From Ligula intestinalis (lineage: Eukaryota; Platyhelminthes; Cestoda; Diphyllobothriidea; Diphyllobothriidae): a stretch of DNA of 64,000 nt. Each line of letters starts with the position of its first letter. Within the stretch, counting starts at the first letter, position 1. The notes under the pieces are model-generated. The model was not told where the DNA came from and ran no database searches. It saw only the letters and a program-made list of their open reading frames with translations. A program made the translations under genes and the position numbers. The stretch spans positions 26,198,747-26,262,746 of the forward strand of contig JAYGXS010000009.1 of assembly GCA_036362985.1 (NCBI GenBank), read 5' to 3'. Shown piece by piece: positions 56,680 to 64,000 of the stretch.

Positions 56680-57250
56680 GTCAAATACGAGCCGTCCCCG
56701 CTGAAAGGAAATACTCAGAAACCTGTACTGTCTGAAAAAATCAGATAGTATATTGGCCAGTTTTCAGAGGTGCACATAGGAGGCCTGAAAATAGGTTTAA
56801 CAGCATGCCTGTGACTATTTACAAACAAATGACTGACACCAGTAATACAGTTATTGACTAGGCAAGCTGACAGGCACAAACAGAACTTGGCAGAAGGTGA
56901 CAAACGAATCAATCTACTACTTCAAATTGAAGAACACTGCCATATATGATCCATGGTTCCTTAACCATAGGCTGCCTTCTCCAACCTCTGTGGATTGGCG
57001 TTGCTCATCGACTTCAATCTGACCCCGGCAACAGTATATGAAACCGAAGGATCTCTCACAAACAAGCGAACATATTTATGTTTGATGCAACCCTTGCTAT
57101 GCGTCCTCGTCAGAAAATCCAGTGCACCAGAGCCAACTCACATGGAGGGCACACCAAGGCGGTAAAAACTGCGGTGACCCTTGCTGTTTTTGGCGAAACA
57201 CTATATTTCAAATAGTCACAATTAATTTCGAGCACACTGACGTAGGTAAT
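56680..57250. other. Non-coding stretch, nothing recognised
   Basis: Short minus-strand ORFs only. Confidence 0.4.
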
Positions 57251-57254
57251 TGAG

Positions 57255-57540
57255 TTGAAACCACAAGAGCAAGGAGTGGGCCAAGTGAGTTTCTTAAGCA
57301 GTCTGTCAACGTTCATTAACCAGTGTCAATAGCTCCCGACCTAAACGGGCAAGAAAACCAGCTCGGGCCTCAAGAGTTAGGCTGTTAGGCCCTGATAAAA
57401 GGGTCCCGAGTGCGAGCTTCGAGTGGTGCACCACTTGAGTCGGGGTATGACTGGCTGACGGCGGCTAATAAACCAGAAATGTCCGTTCCATTCCCCCCTT
57501 GTCTGTATTGGCAATAATATATATTTCAGAGTCCATCAAC
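57255..57540 (+). repeat. tRNA-derived SINE-like repeat, copy S3
   Basis: The body end (57262-57345: gagtgggccaagtgagtttc, cgttcattaacca, gtgtcaatagctcccgacct) is followed by a tRNA-like head from about 57358, with B-box-like gcgagcttcgag at 57412-57423. The core ggtatgactggctgacggcg follows at 57444-57463, then a tail with ccccttgtctgtattgg. Body-head-core order equals S1 and S2. Confidence 0.75.
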
Positions 57541-59248
57541 TGACTGGATAATGTGGTCCTTCTCGGGATTTAGAGTCAGGTGGTAAGGGCACTTTGAATG
57601 TTGGCATCCATGACACTCCCAGTGGTGTGCATGTCAAACTGACCTCATTAAGTACCAGTGCATCGGTAGCAGAATGCATATGTTGAAGCGTATGTTGAAC
57701 GCGTAGACGATAAATATTCATTTCTGTAATCCACTGCACATTTACCTACCCTTAGTTGTCTTGCTTTGCCTTGCCTGTTTGGTGAAAGGGTGCGATAGAT
57801 GGGGCGTAAGTCCGATTCACCATAACCTAATTAAGATGCATGCCCCAAACCTCTGTCTACTTCGCGTAGCACGTGCTGGACTTCGTCGTTCACGATGGAT
57901 TAATTGTCATCCTCTGAGTTTCTACAGACCCATTTCAAGCGATGAAAAGCAGGTCGTGCATAGCGGTGTTACCTCATTCTTCGACGATGGAGGCTGGTCT
58001 GCTTCAGAAGAGAAGACAGAAACAGGGCTACAGACTTTTGGTTTTCCGTCTGGTTTCTGATTCTCCAGTTCACCCCCGTTCCCCCCCCCCTGTCCCCTTC
58101 TTCGGCGTCTGGTTTTGAGCTTGTTCGCTTACGGCGAACAAACGCGCGTACGCGTGGCATGAAAGAGGAGAAAGATTATTTGAAGAAAGCTGCGGCACGC
58201 TGCAGCACGCAGCGGCACGCTGCAGGAGTTCGTCCGTAAATTACTTCGTGGGGACAGAAAAAGCGGGGAAGTGCGGGAGCAGGTTAAGACAACAAAAGGA
58301 CAACGAAAGCTTGCGCGTTCCATTGGGACGACGCACACTCCCACCTCCCCCCCCCCCCGGCTAAATGGGAGATGCTGAAGGGGCGGGAGTGAAGGGGTGT
58401 GAAGGCTGATTTCTGTTGCATCGATCTCATTCTTTTCTCATCTTCCGCCGGGTCTGCTGGGTGAGGGACGACATTCCCAAAGGGTAGTAGGTCTACTAAT
58501 TAGCGGAGCATCATTTATTAAAGAGCCTTCTGACCAACCAGACTGAAGGCAGGACAAAAGGAACGCAAAGGGCTGCTTTGAGAAGCAATCTGATAAGGAT
58601 TGCTGAGGAAGCGGGTCGCCATAGCACACTGCGAACGCACTATAAACATGCCTAAATACTTTCTAAGGTGATGGCAGCAAATTCGTAGGCCCGGAGAATT
58701 AAATCTTCTGAACTTCTTTGCGTGTGTATGTTTACAAAAGGAGGGTGTAACATGTTGGACTATATGCGCTGCTTAGATAGAATACACGTCTAGCGTTAAC
58801 GAGCAGCACAGTGGACAGTAAATGCAGACGATGCCGCTTCAACTTTTATAATAACATTTCGATTACACTGACCTTGACTGTTAAAGCATGTACGTCAGCT
58901 CAAAATGATAAACGCAGGACAGAGACTTACGAATGAGCAGTCAGTTTGCTGTTCTGTATTGGTGGTTTCCATATGAGCGGTAAAGTTGGGCGGGTAATAT
59001 CGACCGAAGTGGGATTAAATTCACGGCACAGGCGTGGCGTCCTACCTCAACTTGGTAGAACGTGAGCTTCGCGTAAAGAATTTACGAATGAATTTGCGAT
59101 AGTATGCTTGCGCAGCATCTATCGCACCTACCTCTTCCTCATCTCCCCAGCCTTAGTGGCGAGACTGAATCAGTTTAATCAAATACAAGATCAGGCTAAA
59201 CCGAGAAGGAAATGGTGTGATCAGAAACAGGTTAACAGATCTTTGACT
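57541..59248. other. Non-coding stretch with GC-rich patches
   Basis: C runs at 58080-58090 and 58345-58358. At 58190-58226 gcggcacgctgcag occurs twice around gcacgca, a short palindromic repeat. ORFs have no motif. Confidence 0.45.
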
Positions 59249-59290
59249 GTCTTTGATGATGAATCCGCGACGGATCTCGAAACGTCAGGC
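59249..59290 (+). ncRNA. Hammerhead-ribozyme-like motif H6, beyond the 3' end of a PLE
   Basis: 42 nt, same length and layout as H5: stem I GTCT/AGGC, core TTGATGA (first C changed to T, 59253-59259), one spare T, stem II GAATCCG-CGA-CGGATCTC with one bulge, GAAA, ACGT, and cleavage-site C at 59286. Downstream ggataga, aatattgt and cgattgaatcgtctt match the tails of the 44.7-kb pair. The PLE ORFs at 59.6-60.7 kb are on the opposite strand. Confidence 0.6.
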
Positions 59291-59414
59291 GGATAGAAAT
59301 ATTGTCCTAGCGATTGAATCGTCTTCGACGTCTCAAAGGTGTGATTGCTGGCTAACGTTTCGAAATCTGAAGCATTATTTTCCTGTGAGAACTTGAAAAT
59401 AGTAATTAATGCAA

Positions 59415-60680
59415 AATATAATGAATCCATAAAATTTCATGAGAGCTCATCAGTTGTATCCACTTAGTGTGTTAAAGGTTCACGAATGAGGAAAAAATAC
59501 GAAATTAAGTTTGTACAGAGAGGTCATAGGTCATAGTCACTCAGGTTAAATAATACAGAAGGAAAGTCAAACAAAGTGGAATGGGAAACAGGGAAAATGG
59601 GTTACGTGAAAAAAGAGGCAGGGGAATGTGCAAATCTATAGGCCTGTAATGACCAAGGCAAAGCTAGGTTAACCACATGCTCCAACTGTTTGTATAGGTC
59701 CGGTTTAGAGCCTCTTATATAAGCTGCCTCCAGGTAGCGCAAGATTTGAGATGTTCGTTCTCGAACAAGAACTCGGAATGAAGTTATAGGATCAAGAGAA
59801 TGACGCGTGTCCAACAAGTGTTCCGTAATAGAGGAACGAGGGGAACAGTTTTCCTGCTTGAATAACCAAATAGGCAGGTGTTCCTTGGCTCTGGCTGCCA
59901 ATTGCCTTTGCGTACGCGCTATGCACTTGCATCCTTAAGTGCATGTGTATTCATGAACGCAGTTGGAGGTGGCGCCGAAAGGTAAGGCATCCTTAACGCA
60001 AGGAAATGGCAGGGGTTTTGTTGGAGAGCAAACTTTGAGTTCAGCGGTGTAATCTGTTGTTTCTATGGTCTTGAGCAGGTGCCTCTTGATAGGTTTTAAG
60101 ACATTATCACCCTTAAAGGGCAAGGACACAAATAGTGGCTTGTTAGGAGCTGAATTTTCGTTCATTTTCGGTTGCAGGGATTTGCTATATTTGTCTAGAT
60201 ACTAAGGTGGATATTCAAGCGTCAGTAAAGTAGCTTCTGCGTCCAAAATATCCTCAGAAGAGATTTTTCTAGTCCTCTGGTAAAGGTCACATACCAGGTT
60301 ACGTTTCCATTGAATGGGAATAAAACTTAGATAATGTAAATACTGACCTTTCCAGGTATTCTTGTGGAAGACCCTCCGTGAAATGAAGCCATCTGTCAGT
60401 CTGGACAAGTGGACATCGAGGAAAGACAGTTAGCTCGTTCTGGTTCCATAGTAAATTTACTCTTCGGATGCAACTTGCTCATGGTGGCCAATAATTACTC
60501 AGCTTCTTTTAGGTTCTCCACAATCGTGAAAATATCGTCTACATATCGTCTGTATAGTATTGTGTGGTTCAATTTTGAGAATACTTTTTCTTCCAGATGG
60601 CTCATAAATATGTCTGCAAAGGTTGGTCCAAGTGGGATTTCCAGTGCGACTCCGTCAATTTGTCGAAATCCGTCGCGGAG
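59415..60680 (-). mobile_element. PLE lineage B, 5'-truncated copy with partial reverse transcriptase
   Basis: From 60680 down: reverse transcriptase motifs B and C, the post-palm region, the inter-domain segment, the GIY-YIG region, and a 3' tail ending near 59420 with the same tail sequence as at 37.3, 41.3 and 61.2 kb. The upstream boundary lies at about 60678 inside the reverse transcriptase. Confidence 0.85.
59602..60678 (-). pseudogene. PLE lineage B reverse transcriptase and GIY-YIG, broken
   Basis: The minus strand reads FRQIDGVALEIPLGPTFADI (motif B region, with AL-EI where AMGS is usual), then LYRRYVDDIFTIVENLKEAE (catalytic YVDD near 60540) and a stop. HLSRLTDGFISRRVFHKNTW and QYLHYLSFIPIQWKRNLV follow, then NKPLFVSLPFKGDNVLKPIK, PFPCVKDALPFGATSNC and a stop inside the CxC part (59935). 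In the GIY-YIG domain CIART replaces YIGRT. RAKEHLPIWL and ITEHLLDTRHSLDP complete it. At least two stops and loss of the YIG residues show inactivity. It preserves more of the reverse transcriptase than any other lineage B copy. Confidence 0.85.
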
Positions 60681-60684
60681 CCGC

Positions 60685-61160
60685 CATCAGAGACAACGGC
60701 AGAAATGGGTAATATGCACACAGGAATAGCACTATTTATACGATATATACGCTATGCTACTGCATAGCTATGACAGTTAACGGCTGCCCCCTGTGGAGGA
60801 CAGTTTTCTGCTGTTGTGCGCTAATTGTATGATGGTCGGCATGCGGGTCCTGCTGAGCTTTCATCATACGTGGTGGATATCGGCGTGATGAGTGCTCGTC
60901 CGCGTAGCACCAGCCTCGTTGCACTTTTTTGTACTGGTGGCCCGTGAAGCATGACCTTTAGGTAACTTGCGATTCACATGATTGTCACTTGTCAGGAGAA
61001 TTTCGGCCTGGTTAAATTTTAATGTGTGGCCGTGTCTCGTCGAAGAAGTCGTAAGTTGAGAATTGACGTTATTCTCCACACTACTGCCGCGTATTAGGCG
61101 TTGTGAAGTCTTCCAGTTTCTTTGATGTAGTTGCTTTGATTTAAAGCAACGTTTTTCAAC
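60685..61160. other. Spacer between two PLE copies
   Basis: No motif recognised. The 108-codon minus-strand ORF (60864-61190) has no resemblance to the PLE protein and runs into the tail of the next copy. Confidence 0.4.
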
Positions 61161-61164
61161 GTAC

Positions 61165-62235
61165 AAATTGAGAGATGGCAAAAACAGCAAGATTTATTGG
61201 ATCTGTGACATTTTGAGAGAGCTCTTCAGTTGCTGCCTTTAACTGTGTTGTAGGAGTAACGAATTAGTAAATACGAAATTGAATCGGTACAGGAAGCTCA
61301 GGAAGGTCAAATAACACGGTAATTAAGGCTTATTAGTAAAGCGAGTGAAAGGAAAACAGAGAAAAATGCGTTAAGGTGAAAAGGTGCGCATGGGACTGTG
61401 AGCCATCAAGGAGCCGGATGTTGCCAAGGCAAAGCTACGTTGACCTTATGTTCCAACTGTTCACCTAGGTCAGGTATAGATCACCGTATATGGGCCGCCT
61501 CCAGGTAGCGCGAGTTGTTCTTGCCCGAACAAGTACTCGGAAAGAATGTTTAGGGTCCACAGAATGACCCATATCTAGTAAGTGTTCTGTAATGGAAGAC
61601 CGAGGTGTTCTATTTTCCTGTTTGAATAACCAACAAGGCAAAAGCTCCTTGGCTCTAGCTGCCAATTGCCTTTGCGTTTGCCCTATATTCTTGCATCTGC
61701 AAGCGCATGTTTATTCATAAACACAATTGGAAGTGGCCTGCAATAGTAAGGCATCCTTGACAGAAAGAGTTTGTGAAACTTAAATGGAGAGCAAACGATG
61801 CGTTCAGCAGCATAATATGTTCTTTCGATGGCGTTGAGAAGACGTCGCTTGATGGTATTCAAAATATTATCGCCCTTAAAGAGCAAGGAAATGAACACAG
61901 ACTTTTTAAGGTGCTAACTGCTCAGTCATTTTAGGTCGCATGGGTTTACTATACCTGTCTATAAACTGTGTTGGATATCTCCGCTTCAATAAGGTATCTT
62001 TGAAATTAGTTAATTCAGTATTGAATGTATCCAGAGAACATTTTTATGTTTCTCTGGAAGAGAGTATATACCAAGTTGTATTTCCACTGAATGGGAAAAA
62101 ACTCAGATGAAGCAAGTACTGACCTTTCCAGGTATTCTTATGGAAGACCCTCCGTGTAGTGGAGCCATCTTTCTGTCTGGACAAGTGGACTTCGGGAAGG
62201 AAAACTGGTATTCTCGTTCCTGTTCCATACTAAAT
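61165..62235 (-). mobile_element. PLE lineage B, second adjacent copy
   Basis: It follows the previous copy in the same orientation, about 500 bp away. The tail at 61172-61235 (agatggcaaaaacagcaag, tttattggatct, agagctcttcagttg) matches the tails elsewhere. Coding remnants run from 61465 to about 62235, where resemblance ends with QFSMEQEREN-like sequence after the palm. Confidence 0.8.
61465..62230 (-). pseudogene. PLE lineage B post-palm and GIY-YIG remnant
   Basis: From the 5' side: LVQTERWLHY (62190-62160), then FFPIQWKYNLV near 62090 (matching FIPIQWKRNLV of the other copy), MFISLLFKGDNILNTIKRRL (61898-61839), a decayed CRCKNIGQTQRQL (YIG to NIG, R to Q), RAKELLPCWL, SSITEHLLDMGHSVDP and RVLVRARTT. 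Frameshifts fall near 61690 and 61530, with several stops upstream. Dead copy, no reverse transcriptase catalytic motif left. Confidence 0.75.
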
Positions 62236-62254
62236 TGAATCTTAGGAGGTAGAC

Positions 62255-62412
62255 TGTTGCTGGAGACGCTGCCGACGACCCGAGATTCTGCTGTTAGCGA
62301 CCCGGAACACGGCTGCTAGAGACACGGACCGTTGTTGGCCGAGACCACGACAGAAGACAAGCTGCTGACAGACACAGAAGACAAGCTGTTGGACACACAA
62401 GAAACAGAGCTG
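62255..62412. repeat. Imperfect short tandem repeat
   Basis: agaagacaagctgctgacagacac is followed by agaagacaagctgttggacacac (62352-62399). Looser versions (gctgctagagacacgg, ctgttgctggagacgctg) occur back to 62255. The unit is about 21-24 bp. Confidence 0.6.
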
Positions 62413-62439
62413 ATGTACATGCGGAACTAATGACAAATG

Positions 62440-62655
62440 GCGCGGGTTGCAGGCGTGGCCGGAATCGGATATGAGCGCGTGCCATTACATCGGCAATAGA
62501 GATCTCCTTAGGAAGGAGGCATTGCTGCCAGACTTTCAGTCTCCTGGGTGGCCACTCAGCAAAACTACACACTAGGCCGACTGCGACATCCGAGTTACCC
62601 CATCAGTTGGCAGCCTTTCAATTCCCCACGGCTTTTAGCTTACATACTCCCAAGG
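62440..62655 (-). repeat. Dispersed repeat R3, copy 3 (partial)
   Basis: On the minus strand, gctaaaagccgtgg (near 62640), ggctgccaactgatggg, ctagtgtgtagttttgctga and tggcacgcgct follow the order of R3 at 55.15-55.28 kb. Confidence 0.55.
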
Positions 62656-62659
62656 CTAA

Positions 62660-64000
62660 CCATGTAGGCGGATCAGCCTAAAATCCAGCTAATCCACTCA
62701 GTATTCTCTGCGCAGCCAAGAATTAATGGGCGGAAATAGTCTGACTGACAGACTAAAACAGTGAGGAAAATGAAAATAAAATCGACAAATTACACGTTTT
62801 GCATTGCCATTTTTGACACTATGTGCACTTCGAAAGGAATCAGTGGGTTAAAATTTATCAAATACCCGACGACTACTGAAATTGTCGCAGCAATCTTTAT
62901 CAAAAACTCTGAAAAAAACACACGTTTCTGTAGAATTTTTTTTTCAGGGAAAGCACAAATTGAGTGTACTTTTGCTTTTTAAGTGATCAAGATTCCGCTT
63001 TCTCTCTCTTTCTCTCTTCTTGCCCTCAGTGTTCCTCCCACCCTGCAATTGAGGCCGTAAAGTGAAAATGGCTGACATGGCGGTAGATTGGTTGATGAGC
63101 CGGAAGTAGTCACGAGCGCTGGTCCAATTTTCTCTTCAGCAGAACTCAGCGATGCTAGAACTCCGTAGGCACGCGAAAACGTGGTCTCAGTTGTGTAGCA
63201 ATTTTTTCGCTCTGTTATTTTGTCCATACAGATCTACAGTACGTGACCTAGCTCATAAAAATGTGTCAACACATAGGAAAGATTGTTACTCACTGGCTAA
63301 CCGGCACTAACGAATGAACCAAAGCCTTGGAATAATACTGAACAACTTGAGGCGAATCTAAAAAATAAAACTCGCAAAACTAACAGTTATGTGTTTAGGA
63401 ATACCACATTTTGAAAAAAACTAAGAGCATATGTCCGGAGAATTCAAAAAAGTGTTGTAACTGACTTAAAGTAAGCCGTAGATATACCGGAAGCCTTCGA
63501 TAGTGCAAATCAGAGGAAATAAATAATCAAAAGTAGAATATCATTCAAAAGTAGTCCTTTAATTAATCGCGCCCTTACGCATCCTTTAAATATGTTTGAT
63601 ATAATGTGTAGCTGTTAGATAGCACCGCAGATATCTAGCATAAATTCATAGATGCATTCGACTAAGGCAACCACGTTTTTGTTTGATTTCCCCGACAAGG
63701 GCTTCACAGGAATAAAATTTTCCACAGGCTTGCATTTAGATTGATCAGGTACAATTATAAACGTAAAACCTTGCGTACATAATGAGAACTTTTCGTCCAC
63801 CACAGTTTTTTATAGGCAGTCAAATTGTTAAAACAGACTGATTTTCAGTTCGTCCTGAAAACATTGGCGCATACTTCACGAATTTGAGGCTTTCCAACCG
63901 TTTCTCCATATAAATTATTTGTGTTCTAGGTGTTTAACCTTCGAAATACGACGTTTTTACGAGGCATTTACCAGAATGCTTTCTTATACCATCGGTATTT
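62660..64000. other. Non-coding stretch, no gene recognised
   Basis: Short ORFs of 62-82 codons without motifs. A tctctctctttctctctt tract lies at 63000-63020. Confidence 0.45.

Noticed and set aside
1..64000. CRISPR arrays, operons, prokaryotic genes, rRNA genes
   Set aside because: No regularly spaced repeats, no ribosome-binding-site-spaced gene clusters and no rRNA-like sequence were seen; the window is eukaryotic.

Overview
This is a repeat-dense, gene-poor piece of a eukaryotic nuclear genome (one assembly gap of 400 N, no operon structure, no rRNA and no convincing host protein gene). The repeat content points to a flatworm, most probably a diphyllobothriidean tapeworm. The evidence is an RTE/CR1-type non-LTR retrotransposon whose single ORF ends in C2H2 zinc fingers, abundant Penelope-like elements (PLEs) with GIY-YIG endonuclease domains, and PLE-associated hammerhead-ribozyme-like motifs. 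The species assignment is recalled familiarity with similar tapeworm proteins, not a search.

Layout. From 1 to 14 kb the window is mostly AT-rich non-coding DNA with diverged dispersed repeats: the pair at 3.2 and 10.7 kb, related fragments at 6.4, 8.1, 11.2 and 13.8 kb, a tRNA-derived repeat at 13.1-13.45 kb and a pogo-like MITE end at 13.97 kb. From 15 to 20.4 kb lies the best preserved element. It is a retrotransposon with an AP-type endonuclease, a reverse transcriptase and a zinc-finger tail, broken by stops and one frameshift, with a probable solo LTR at 15.5-15.9 kb in its 5' flank. From 21 to 33 kb there are fragments: a 480-bp repeat, zinc-finger-tail remnants at 23.1 and 23.7 kb, a mariner-like MITE at 24.7 kb, a hammerhead-like motif at 27.0 kb and a long stretch without recognised features. 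From 33 to 41.3 kb are nested PLE copies (33.5-35.4 kb), a PLE tail and a zinc-finger remnant (37.3-37.8 kb), a partly tandem tRNA-derived repeat (38.1-38.5 kb) and a second PLE lineage (40.65-41.3 kb). From 44.4 to 50 kb come a complete pogo-like MITE, an inverted pair of hammerhead-like motifs, a second mariner-like MITE, a third PLE lineage (47.5-48.7 kb) and a 500-bp repeat pair. From 52 to 64 kb there are two more tRNA-derived repeats, the N gap, and two adjacent minus-strand PLE copies (59.4-60.7 and 61.2-62.2 kb).

How the parts fit. The protein-coding signal comes from retroelement machinery: endonuclease plus reverse transcriptase in the LINE, reverse transcriptase plus GIY-YIG in the PLEs. 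Nearly all copies are inactivated. The non-coding repeats look like non-autonomous partners: MITEs depending on absent transposases, and a tRNA-derived family depending on some LINE. The most interesting signals are the hammerhead-like motifs on the strand opposite to nearby PLE ORFs, the tRNA-derived repeat whose body is found both before and after its tRNA-like head with a 301-bp period, the zinc-finger tail of the LINE, and a stem-loop with a compensatory base change shared by two copies of an unclassified repeat. All similarity statements were made by eye.
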